A DNA stretch of 64,000 nt from contig CAKUAR010000007.1 of NCBI GenBank assembly GCA_934636465.1, positions 36,084 through 100,083 on the forward strand, in the 5' to 3' direction. A program made the translations under genes and the position numbers. Below the pieces are notes generated by a model, which saw only the letters and a list, made by a program, of their open reading frames with translations, was not told the DNA's origin and ran no database searches. Position 1 is the first letter of the stretch. Each line of letters begins with the position of its first letter. Source of the DNA: an uncultured Muribaculaceae bacterium (GTDB lineage Bacteria; Bacteroidota; Bacteroidia; Bacteroidales; Muribaculaceae). Shown here piece by piece: positions 53,104 through 61,402 of the stretch.

Positions 53104-54651
53104 ATGCTTGCAAAAATCACAGGAGCTGCCGTCCACGGCATCGATGCCATAACCGTAACCATAGAAGTGTCGGTTGACTGGGGCGTGAGCCTCATCATAG
53201 TGGGCTTGCCCGATGCCGCCGTCAAAGAGAGCGCGGAGCGTGTGCGCTGCGCCATGGTTCAGTCGGGCTTCAACTTCCCGAGTAAATCAGTGGTAATCAA
53301 CATGTCGCCAGCCGACATAAAGAAAGAAGGCTCTGCCTACGACATGCCAATAGCCATAGGCATAATAGCTGCCGACGAGAAAATCAGCACCGCACGCCTT
53401 GGCCGCTACATGATTATGGGCGAACTGTCACTCGACGGCTCTGTGCGCCCCATAAAGGGTGCCCTGCCCATGGCGATACTGGCACGGCAAATGCAGCTCG
53501 ACGGCTTCATCTTGCCTCGCGAAAACGCCCGTGAGGCCGCCGTGGTCAACAATCTCAACATCTATGGCGTTGACAACCTGAAGCAAGTCACCGACTTTCT
53601 GAATGGCACTGCCCAGCTCACGCCCACCGTGGTTGACACGCGTGCCGAGTTTGCAAGCCAGCAGAGCAACTACCCCTACGACTTTGCCGAGGTCAAAGGA
53701 CAGGAAAGCGTAAAGCGAGCCTTTGAGGTGGCATGCGCCGGAGGTCACAACATAATGCTCATAGGCAGCCCAGGTTCAGGCAAGTCGATGATGGCAAAGC
53801 GAATACCATCAATTCTGCCCCCATTAAGCCTTGGCGAAGCTCTTGAAACCACCAAGATACACTCGGTGGCAGGAGCACTGAAAAGCGGCACCACACTCAT
53901 GACCATGCGCCCGTTCCGCTCACCTCACCACACCATATCGTCAGTGGCTCTCGTGGGCGGCGGAGCATATCCCACGCCTGGCGAGATAAGCCTTGCCCAC
54001 AATGGCGTGCTTTTCCTCGATGAGCTGCCCGAATTCTCACGCAACGTGCTTGAGGTGATGCGCCAGCCGCTTGAGGACCGCCACATCACCATTTCGCGCG
54101 CAAAATACTCCATTGACTACCCGGCAAGCTTTATGCTTGTGGCGAGCATGAACCCATGCCCCTGCGGCTACTACGGCCACCCCACCAAGAAATGCGTGTG
54201 TACAGAGTATCAGCGCCAGCACTATTTGAGCAAGATAAGCGGACCGCTGCTCGACCGCATCGACCTGCAAATAGAAGTGCAGCCAGTCAATTTCAACGAC
54301 ATTTCCTCTAAGCAGCCCGGAGAGTCGTCGGCCGAAATACGCAAGCGTGTGGTGGCAGCACGAGCCATTCAGACCAAGCGGTTTGCCGATGTTCCCACAG
54401 TGCACTGCAACGCGCAAATGACACCCCGCATGATTCACCAGTGGGCAGAACCCGATGCCGAAGGACTCGCTTTGCTCAAAAACGCCATAGAGCGCATGAA
54501 CATGAGCGCACGAGCCTACGACCGTATTCTCAAAGTGGCGCGCACCATTGCTGACCTCGCTGCAAGCCCAAGCGTGAAAGCCGAGCACATAATGGAGGCC
54601 ATAGGCTACCGAAACCTCGACCGCAGCAGTTATTTCTCTTTCAAAGCCTGA
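53104..54651 (+). CDS. comM: YifB/ComM-family Mg-chelatase-like AAA+ ATPase
   Basis: This is a 515-residue AAA+ protein. The N-terminal domain resembles Lon-type folds (VEVSVDWGVSLIIVGLPDAAVKES). The ATPase domain has Walker A GSPGSGKS (221-228) and Walker B in VLFLDELPEF. A cysteine-rich segment (NPCPCGYYGHPTKKCVC) and the C-terminal Mg-chelatase-like domain, with ISGPLLDRIDL and LNLDRSSYF-like ending, follow. In Gram-negative bacteria ComM is a branch-migration helicase in natural transformation, but many non-competent bacteria carry it too. It lies 16 bases after the DUF4369 gene and 10 before the condensation-like gene. Confidence 0.92.
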   Translation: MLAKITGAAVHGIDAITVTIEVSVDWGVSLIIVGLPDAAVKESAERVRCAMVQSGFNFPSKSVVINMSPADIKKEGSAYDMPIAIGIIAADEKISTARLGRYMIMGELSLDGSVRPIKGALPMAILARQMQLDGFILPRENAREAAVVNNLNIYGVDNLKQVTDFLNGTAQLTPTVVDTRAEFASQQSNYPYDFAEVKGQESVKRAFEVACAGGHNIMLIGSPGSGKSMMAKRIPSILPPLSLGEALETTKIHSVAGALKSGTTLMTMRPFRSPHHTISSVALVGGGAYPTPGEISLAHNGVLFLDELPEFSRNVLEVMRQPLEDRHITISRAKYSIDYPASFMLVASMNPCPCGYYGHPTKKCVCTEYQRQHYLSKISGPLLDRIDLQIEVQPVNFNDISSKQPGESSAEIRKRVVAARAIQTKRFADVPTVHCNAQMTPRMIHQWAEPDAEGLALLKNAIERMNMSARAYDRILKVARTIADLAASPSVKAEHIMEAIGYRNLDRSSYFSFKA

Positions 54652-54661
54652 TTTTTCCTGC

Positions 54662-55807
54662 ATGACAAGTACACCCCACCCGGCTCCGCTCACCACATGG
54701 CAACAGTTGCTGCTCGCCGACAAGTGCCAGGACATGACGTTCACAGCTAATTTCTCCAGCAGCCACATCGACGACGAGCAATTCATTGCCGCTGTATCCA
54801 CAGCAATGCGATGCTGTGCCGCTTTGTCGTCGGCGGTGGCATTGCACTCCACCGAGAGTGGCAAAACCGCTCACAACGCCGCTATAATTGAAAATGCTAT
54901 CAGCAATCTGCGCATAAGCGGTGATGAAAACGAAAAAAAGCGCGACACGCAGCTTTTCGCAATAAGCATTGTGCGCAAGGCACCAAACTGCCTCACGCTG
55001 CGCCTCACAGCCAGCCCTCTCATCTGGGACATTGCAAGCTACCACAACTTCATGCTTTGCCTCGACGAAGCCTATGCCGGCGAACCACTATATCCGGAGT
55101 CGTTCACATTCATTGACCATGCTCTTGCCGAGGAAGCTATGCGCAACAGCGCCGAGCAACGCGCGCAACAACTCCTTTGCAGCCGTGCGCTCACGCCATT
55201 TGCCACCCAATGCCATGGCGGCAAAATGAGCGTCAAGGAAACCACTATCAACGTGTCGGCAGAGCAAATGGAGCAATGCTGCCACACTGCTGCTGTGAGT
55301 GCCGAGCAACTGACAGCTGCCATATTTGCCATGTGTATTGCGCAAGCCGAGGAAACACCCGACGTGGCTTTCACCATGCTGCACAATCAGCGCCTCGACA
55401 ATCCTGCCGCAGCCTACACCACCGGCCCTCTCATGCCGGAGCAGCCACTTGTGGCTCACTGCGACCACACAACAGCATGGCAGCAAGTGGCAGCAACACT
55501 TTCAGAAATGCCGGCTTATGCCTACGCCCAATTTGTGCGCAGCACTGGCACGAGGCTCACACGCACCGTGGCATATCTTGGCAACATGCTGTGTCACCCA
55601 GCCGCGTGCGGTGCCGCTGTGGCAGAGTCAATTGACTTCAACATTGCGCCAATGGCTGACTTTGGGCTGTCGGTGTATCAAAACGCCCACGGCGGACACA
55701 CGCTAAGGGCTGAATACCACAGCACAGCCTTTTCAGAGCAGCAAGTAAGCTCTTTTATGCAGCACTACGCGCGCTTGCTCACCCAAGCAGTCACACCCTC
55801 TCACTAA
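54662..55807 (+). CDS. condensation-domain-like protein with erased HHxxxDG motif
   Basis: This 381-residue protein looks like a stand-alone NRPS condensation-domain (chloramphenicol-acetyltransferase-like) fold. The opening helix-strand segment FSSSHIDDEQFIAAVSTAMR, the core strand LTLRLTASPLIWDIASYHNF and the closing SVYQNAHGGHTLRAEYHS with SEQQVSSFMQHYARLL all match positions of a C domain. The catalytic motif HHxxxDG aligns to Ala117-Ser118-Pro-Leu-Ile-Trp122-Asp123, so both His, and Asp, are replaced. Eight Cys and many His residues are scattered through it. No adenylation, carrier or thioesterase domain lies near. It is 10 bases downstream of comM. This assignment rests on pattern recognition only; other CoA-dependent acyltransferase-fold families are possible. 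Confidence 0.5.
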   Translation: MTSTPHPAPLTTWQQLLLADKCQDMTFTANFSSSHIDDEQFIAAVSTAMRCCAALSSAVALHSTESGKTAHNAAIIENAISNLRISGDENEKKRDTQLFAISIVRKAPNCLTLRLTASPLIWDIASYHNFMLCLDEAYAGEPLYPESFTFIDHALAEEAMRNSAEQRAQQLLCSRALTPFATQCHGGKMSVKETTINVSAEQMEQCCHTAAVSAEQLTAAIFAMCIAQAEETPDVAFTMLHNQRLDNPAAAYTTGPLMPEQPLVAHCDHTTAWQQVAATLSEMPAYAYAQFVRSTGTRLTRTVAYLGNMLCHPAACGAAVAESIDFNIAPMADFGLSVYQNAHGGHTLRAEYHSTAFSEQQVSSFMQHYARLLTQAVTPSH

Positions 55808-55878
55808 AAAGTAAGCCTTGCTGGGCGCTTAATTAAAAAATTTTTTCAACTATGCAGATAGGCTGCGCAATTGTGTTT

Positions 55879-55886
55879 TACCTTTG
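55879..55886 (+). promoter_or_regulatory. -7 box (TACCTTTG) for the DUF2130 gene
   Basis: A perfect TAnnTTTG element ends 43 bases before the ATG at 55929. Confidence 0.5.
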
Positions 55887-55928
55887 CACACGATAACATG
55901 ATTTTGCTAATACTTAAATTTTTTAGAT

Positions 55929-57350
55929 ATGAAGGAACTCAAATGCCCAAAATGCGGAAATATTTTTAAGGTTGACGAAGCTGACTATGCTTCTATTGTC
56001 TCTCAAGTGAAGAACGCAGAGTTTGAAAAGGAGATAGAGCGCCGTCTTGCAGAGATGAACAAACGCCTGTTGGCCGAGCAGAAACTTCAGACCACACAAA
56101 GCGAGCAAAGTTTTCAGGCGCAGCTTTCAAAGAAAGATATGCAGCTTGGAGAGAAAGACGCTGCCATAGAACGAATGAAAACTGAAAACGAAGACCAGAT
56201 TGCACGCGTCAAAGGCGAATTGAACGCCGAGATAGAGCGTCTGAAAATGCAACTGCAAAACATAGAAAGCCAGAAAAAGAGCGAATTGAGCCTTGCTCTT
56301 GCCCAAAAAGACCAGACCATCGCACAACTGAACTCAACCATAGCGCAAAGCAACGACAAACTTCAGCTTGCCGTGATGGAAGAACGCAACAAAGCCCAGC
56401 AGTGCGTTCAAGAGAAAGAGACGGAACTGAACAAACTGCGCACAGACATTGAGCTGGAGAAGCGCGAGGCACAAATTCACGAGTCGGCCTTGCTGAAACA
56501 GCATGAGGAAGAACTGCGCATGAAACAGGACCAGATAGATTACTACAAAGATTTGAAAACCCGCATGTCAACCAAAATGGTTGGCGAAACGCTGGAACAA
56601 CATTGCAGCATAGAGTTTGAGCAATATATTCGTCCGATGATGCCTAACGCCTATTTCGACAAAGACAATGACGCCGCCAGCGGCACAAAAGGCGACTTCA
56701 TATTCCGCGACTCCGACGACGGCGTGGAATATATTTCAATCATGTTTGAAATGAAAAACGAAATGGACACCACCAACACCAAGCACAAGAACGACGACTT
56801 TTTGAAGAAGCTCGACGAGGACAGGCGAAAGAAAAATTGTGAATTTGCCGTGCTGGTGAGTCTGCTGGAAGCCGACAACGACCTCTATAACAACGGCATT
56901 GTCAACAAGAGCCATATCTATCCAAAAATGTATGTCATTCGCCCTCAGTTTTTCGTGCCATTCATCAATCTGCTGGTACAGGCGTCAAGAAAAAGTCTGA
57001 AATATAAAAAACAGCTCATTCTGGCTCAAAACAAGGAAGTTGATGTGACCAACTTTGAAACTAAAATTGAGGACTTCAAGAATAAATTTGGGCGTCACTA
57101 CCAACTGTATTCTAATAAGTTTGACGCTGCAATCAAAAATATTGATGCGACCATATCCAAACTTCAAAAAATTAAAGACGAATTGCTAAGTTCGGAAAAC
57201 AATCTGCGCTTGGCTTGCAACGACACAGAAGAACTTACTATCCGTAAGCTCACTTACAAAAATCCCACAATGAAGGCAAAATTTGACGAGGCAAGAAAGG
57301 CGAATGAGGCTATTATACCAGCTGAAACCAGCGAAGACACACCAGACTAA
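55929..57350 (+). CDS. DUF2130 protein: zinc-ribbon-like start, long coiled coil, nuclease-like core
   Basis: This is a 473-residue protein. A CPKCGN zinc-binding half-site begins it. Residues about 25-205 form a highly charged coiled coil. The DUF2130 domain (about 210-400) follows, with TLEQHCSIEFEQYIRPMM and GTKGDFIFRD, and later ISIMFEMKNEMD. The spaced Asp and E-x-K residues resemble the active site of PD-(D/E)XK nucleases (inference). A C-terminal helical region ends it. RmuC-like coiled-coil nucleases have a similar plan. It stands alone between its own promoter and a terminator; no defence genes adjoin. Confidence 0.78.
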   Translation: MKELKCPKCGNIFKVDEADYASIVSQVKNAEFEKEIERRLAEMNKRLLAEQKLQTTQSEQSFQAQLSKKDMQLGEKDAAIERMKTENEDQIARVKGELNAEIERLKMQLQNIESQKKSELSLALAQKDQTIAQLNSTIAQSNDKLQLAVMEERNKAQQCVQEKETELNKLRTDIELEKREAQIHESALLKQHEEELRMKQDQIDYYKDLKTRMSTKMVGETLEQHCSIEFEQYIRPMMPNAYFDKDNDAASGTKGDFIFRDSDDGVEYISIMFEMKNEMDTTNTKHKNDDFLKKLDEDRRKKNCEFAVLVSLLEADNDLYNNGIVNKSHIYPKMYVIRPQFFVPFINLLVQASRKSLKYKKQLILAQNKEVDVTNFETKIEDFKNKFGRHYQLYSNKFDAAIKNIDATISKLQKIKDELLSSENNLRLACNDTEELTIRKLTYKNPTMKAKFDEARKANEAIIPAETSEDTPD

Positions 57351-57373
57351 GCACTTCTTTTAGCCGTTAAACG

Positions 57374-57420
57374 AACTGGGCTGAATCCAAATTTCAAGAT
57401 TCAGCCCAGTTTGCTTATTT
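57374..57420. terminator. bidirectional terminator between DUF2130 and the GH71-like gene
   Basis: Arms AACTGGGCTGAATC (57374-57387) and GATTCAGCCCAGTT (57398-57411) form a perfect 14-bp stem with a 10-base loop, followed by tgcttatttg. The two flanking genes converge. Confidence 0.75.
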
Positions 57421-57435
57421 GGTTAGTAAAGAAAT

Positions 57436-59202
57436 TCAACGCAAGTTGCTGCCTTTGTAGCGATAGTTGAAGCGTGTGTTTGGAGCCACATCGCCGTCGC
57501 TGTAAAACAGCATTATGTCGGTGAGCGACTTTGGCACATTGTCAACCCATTTGAAATCGAAGTCGGTGTTGCCATACATGCCCATAAGTTTCTTTGGCAC
57601 CTCCACCATGATTTCCTTTTCGCCACGCTTCCATTTCAGCGCCTTGACCACAGACCATTTGCCGCCCACATAGCGTTTGAGAGCCATCTTGCCGTTGGCA
57701 TCGGGCGTAACCATGAAGTTATACCCGTTCCAGCCGGTGTCGTAGTTGCAATCGGCGTTGACCAGCAGTGTAAGCCACAGTGTCGAGTCGTTGGCTTCCA
57801 CCAATTTGTCGTTGGTCTTGACATAGAAATACAGGTTCTTGGCGTCGCTCGCCACTTTGGCAAGCACAATGTCGTTGGTGCTGCGCAACAGCGATGCCGG
57901 CGATTGTGCCATGGCCGACGTGTAGAAAGCATCGCCTGGCTCGTCGGCAAACTCCGGAGTTACAGTGTTCCACTGGTCAAATTTGCCGTTAATCTTAATC
58001 GACTTCTTGGCTGTTGGCACCGGCAAAGCCTGCACGCCGCGATATTTGCGCATTTCAGAGCAAAACAGCATGTAATAGTTATCGCGAATAAGCGGCTCTT
58101 TGCTTGGCTCAATGTCGCGGTTAAACTCCTGGTTATACACATCAACGAAGAATGTTTCATCGGGTGTAGCCTTAAATCCGCCTGGGCGCACAAGACCGCT
58201 TTTTTCGGTCTTGAAGCGCATGGCAATCCACTCGTTCCACTGTGTGACCATAAGCACTGGCGGGTGCACCTTCAGGGCTTGCTTCATTTGCTCTTGGAAA
58301 TACAAGCCGTAAGGGGTTTCCTTGCACAAGCCATATTTGTCAACCGGTGGCTCAGCTCCGTTGTGGTAGCTCTTGCCAATGCCAGTCGTGGGGTGCTGTG
58401 CTGTGCTGACAGAGATTTGTTCAATTTTTTTGTGTCCAGCGGCATCAAGTGTCCAGCCCGGCTGCTGCGGATAGGTCTCAAGCCAGGCCCACTCATTAGG
58501 ATTTTTTCCCTCCATCCATGCCCAGCTAAAGCGCCATGTGAAGCGGTCGATAACTTTCTTTGACAACTTCTTGCACTTGGCTATATTAGCAAAAATGAGC
58601 GGTTTACCTTGCCACATATACCAATATTTGTCATACTCCGGCTTAGAATAAAACAAATCATATATCTTCTGCACAGTGTTGGCAGGGCCGGAATTGACTG
58701 TGAACACCAATTTTGGAGTTTTGAGCCCAAGAGCGGCACGGCGGTCAACCTCAGCCATCACAGCCTTTATCTGCTCCGGATAGACCTCCCGGTTAGTCAC
58801 ATCAAAAAAATAGAAATCCATGCCGGCGTCCATGAGCCACTGCATGTGTTTGGCTATTACAAACTTGTCGCCACCCACATAGTAGCCAAGCCACGGCTCT
58901 CCGCCCCAGTGAAATGCCTTATATGGGCCAAAGTCAGGTTTTTCTGGATTTTTGGCAAGCAGCTTCGTCAAGTCTTTGGTTTCCTTGCCATGATGTCCAT
59001 GCCACACGTAGTAGAACATGCCTATGGCCGATGTGTCGGCAGGATTGCGCAGCGGTGCGCCGGCATCAGCCGATGCCACAGTGCGGCCAAGTCCGTCAAC
59101 TGCCACCCAAGTGTCGGGAGCCACGGTGTGATTGTCGGCCGCGGCAGTAATAGCTACAGCAGCCATGGCTGCCAAAGCTATGTTTTGTTTTTTTAGTTTC
59201 AT
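57436..59202 (-). CDS. GH71/GH99-like secreted glycoside hydrolase candidate with C-terminal carbohydrate-binding-like domain
   Basis: This is a 588-residue exported protein. The signal peptide is MKLKKQNIALAAMAAVAITA. The N-terminal domain (about 50-390) is a barrel-like fold reminiscent of GH71/GH99: GMFYYVWHGHHG, WLMDAGMDFYFFDVTN, and near the end VLMVTQWNEWIAMRF. The Glu in NEW could be catalytic. A beta-sandwich (about 405-588, SIKINGKFDQWNTVTPEF, with KNLYFYVKTND) resembles CBM9-like modules. It lies 35 bases downstream of the GH20 gene in the glycosidase operon. The family label is tentative, since I recognise fold-level patterns and not a full signature. Confidence 0.62.
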   Translation of the reverse strand: MKLKKQNIALAAMAAVAITAAADNHTVAPDTWVAVDGLGRTVASADAGAPLRNPADTSAIGMFYYVWHGHHGKETKDLTKLLAKNPEKPDFGPYKAFHWGGEPWLGYYVGGDKFVIAKHMQWLMDAGMDFYFFDVTNREVYPEQIKAVMAEVDRRAALGLKTPKLVFTVNSGPANTVQKIYDLFYSKPEYDKYWYMWQGKPLIFANIAKCKKLSKKVIDRFTWRFSWAWMEGKNPNEWAWLETYPQQPGWTLDAAGHKKIEQISVSTAQHPTTGIGKSYHNGAEPPVDKYGLCKETPYGLYFQEQMKQALKVHPPVLMVTQWNEWIAMRFKTEKSGLVRPGGFKATPDETFFVDVYNQEFNRDIEPSKEPLIRDNYYMLFCSEMRKYRGVQALPVPTAKKSIKINGKFDQWNTVTPEFADEPGDAFYTSAMAQSPASLLRSTNDIVLAKVASDAKNLYFYVKTNDKLVEANDSTLWLTLLVNADCNYDTGWNGYNFMVTPDANGKMALKRYVGGKWSVVKALKWKRGEKEIMVEVPKKLMGMYGNTDFDFKWVDNVPKSLTDIMLFYSDGDVAPNTRFNYRYKGSNLR

Positions 59203-59237
59203 ATAGTTTTTTTCTTGTTAGTTAATAGCATTATTTG

Positions 59238-61343
59238 TCATTTACCGTATTGCTCCATGCGCTTGTAGCCTATGCCCACCTGCTCGCGTGGTGCTTTTGT
59301 GCCAAATGCCTTGCGCAGACGGAAATCTTCTTCGTTCCACGCCTGAAGCATGTGTGTGTAGCGCATCTCCACAACGTCCCAGTGATATGGGCGGTTTTCC
59401 TGCAACCATAAGTCGTGGTGCCAGTTTTTGAGCTCCTTGGTGTAGTCGCGCAACGAGCCTATCATGCTTGCGTATGGCATCACGAGGTCATATACCGACG
59501 TGTTAACAGGCCGACCCTTGTCGTCATCGTTGCAATACAGGTCATAGCGATAAGACACGCCAGCTGCCAGTGCAGCTTTTGAGAACACAAACTCCATGCG
59601 GCGTGCCGAGAAGCGCAGAGCGTCGATGGTTGACTGATGCAGGTGAGCCAGATTTTGACTGCGTGTTAGCGAGCTGTAGCCCTTGGCGCAAGTGGCACGT
59701 ATCTGCTCCATGTTGCCCTTGTCTTGAATCATGTTTTGCTGCCCCACTCCTTGCTCCTCAAAAGGCACAGTCCAAGCCCAGTCGTACCAAATGGAAGTGC
59801 CCATCATGTCGTGAGCCGATGCCACGAGGTCTATGGCCTCGGCAAACTGATGGCCGGTGGCATTGCGATAGAAAGCCCAGTCAAATGCTTTTTTGAACGG
59901 TTCTATGGGTGTTTCGGCCTCTTGCTGCCATGAGCATGCCGCGCCAAACAAAATGCCATACCAAGCCACATCGAACAGGTCTTCGCCCATATCGTCCCAA
60001 GTGGCGTTCATCAAGCCAAGAGTGCCATATTTTTTACCCTCGCGCACAAGCTGCTGAATGTTGATGAGGTGGGCTTTGTATTCCGGGAACACACGACCGC
60101 CCCAATAAGCAGCCGGAGTGACGATAGTGGGCACTTTGTTGCGCACAAGCTGTGGAAAATAATAGCTGTAATCGCTTCGTGGCAGATACTCCCACACCAC
60201 GGCAATGGCGTTTTTAGGCAGACCTGACAGGTCGATGTTTGGTTTGTTGACCGCTATGTCGCCCCAAAAAAGCAATTTCTTGTCTTTGAGAGCCGGCAGT
60301 TTTGCCAGTCGCTGCATGTGATATATAAACACGTCGTCAACCGATGTTTTGTCGGCCATAGCCTTGCTCTTGCCAAGACCAAGCTCAAAAGCCTCGTCGC
60401 AGCCTACATGCACAAATTCGGAGTCGAAATTAGGCACAATCTCACCAAGATAGTCGTTGAGGAATGTGTAGGTGCGCTCTACAGCCGGGCTTAGCACCTG
60501 GCCGCCAACGCGCTCGGCAATGTCATTGAACTCCGGCTCGCGCAGTGTGTAGTGCATGTGTCCAAGACATTCCTGCTGCGGAACTACCTCCACATGATAT
60601 TTCTTGCCGTAGGCCACGATTTCCTTTTGCTGCTCCGGGGTAATCACAGCTCCGCGCACGTTGATTTCTGGATATTTCATTGACTGAAACACGTTTTCGG
60701 CATATATGCAGTAGCCGTTGACCTTGTATTCGGCCAATGTGCGGATTTGTTTCTTTATGAAATCCATGTTTGGAATGGGGCCACGGCTCCAGTCATCTTG
60801 AATCCAGCGATAGCGCATGGCCGGCTTGTCGGCTATCTTCACATTGCGCACACAAAACTTGCCGGCTGCGTCGGTGTAGGAGAGTTGTCGCAGTGTCTGT
60901 ATGGCATAGAACACACCTGCTGCGGTGTGACTCTGCAAAATCACATGGCCTTTGTCGGCAAGCAGCACATAGCTCTCTGTGCTGGTGGTGTCGAGGCGCA
61001 AACCGGCGTCGGCAATCGCCTTGTCGGCGGCACGGTCGAGACCTGGACGCGTAACGGTAATGCCACCATTGACCATCTTGTTGGCTTCTTTCACATTCCA
61101 TTTCAGCGATGCGAAGTCGTCGGTTAGCGTGGTCACGGCAAAGCGGTCGTCGGCGTTTTTGTCAACGTTAACTGTCACAGGCCCTGATGCACGGAAGTCG
61201 GCATTGCCAACCACTATGTGAGCCGGATAAGGAATCAGTGGCAACGAGTCGCTTTTGGCCAGCGCGCCCATGCCTTGAGCCGCCGATGCAAAAGCAAGCA
61301 ACACTGCCGCCGATAGAGACAATAAATTTCTTAATACGTTCAT
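59238..61343 (-). CDS. beta-N-acetylhexosaminidase (GH20)
   Basis: This is a 701-residue exported enzyme that removes terminal GlcNAc or GalNAc from glycans. It starts with a signal peptide and the GH20b-type N-terminal domain (to about 150). The catalytic barrel follows: RYRWIQDDWSRGPIPNMDFI, HVEVVPQQECLGHMHYTL, and the catalytic pair Asp316-Glu317 in FVHVGCDEAFELG. The usual HIGGDE reads HVGCDE here, a mild variation. A C-terminal helical region closes it. It sits between the GH3 and the GH71-like genes, with short gaps, as one operon aimed at host or dietary amino-sugar glycans. Confidence 0.92.
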   Translation of the reverse strand: MNVLRNLLSLSAAVLLAFASAAQGMGALAKSDSLPLIPYPAHIVVGNADFRASGPVTVNVDKNADDRFAVTTLTDDFASLKWNVKEANKMVNGGITVTRPGLDRAADKAIADAGLRLDTTSTESYVLLADKGHVILQSHTAAGVFYAIQTLRQLSYTDAAGKFCVRNVKIADKPAMRYRWIQDDWSRGPIPNMDFIKKQIRTLAEYKVNGYCIYAENVFQSMKYPEINVRGAVITPEQQKEIVAYGKKYHVEVVPQQECLGHMHYTLREPEFNDIAERVGGQVLSPAVERTYTFLNDYLGEIVPNFDSEFVHVGCDEAFELGLGKSKAMADKTSVDDVFIYHMQRLAKLPALKDKKLLFWGDIAVNKPNIDLSGLPKNAIAVVWEYLPRSDYSYYFPQLVRNKVPTIVTPAAYWGGRVFPEYKAHLINIQQLVREGKKYGTLGLMNATWDDMGEDLFDVAWYGILFGAACSWQQEAETPIEPFKKAFDWAFYRNATGHQFAEAIDLVASAHDMMGTSIWYDWAWTVPFEEQGVGQQNMIQDKGNMEQIRATCAKGYSSLTRSQNLAHLHQSTIDALRFSARRMEFVFSKAALAAGVSYRYDLYCNDDDKGRPVNTSVYDLVMPYASMIGSLRDYTKELKNWHHDLWLQENRPYHWDVVEMRYTHMLQAWNEEDFRLRKAFGTKAPREQVGIGYKRMEQYGK

Positions 61344-61402
61344 ATCAATGATATTTTGAAGTTTTTTTATCTAATTTCTTTGTCATTCACTGGGCGAGCC
61401 AA

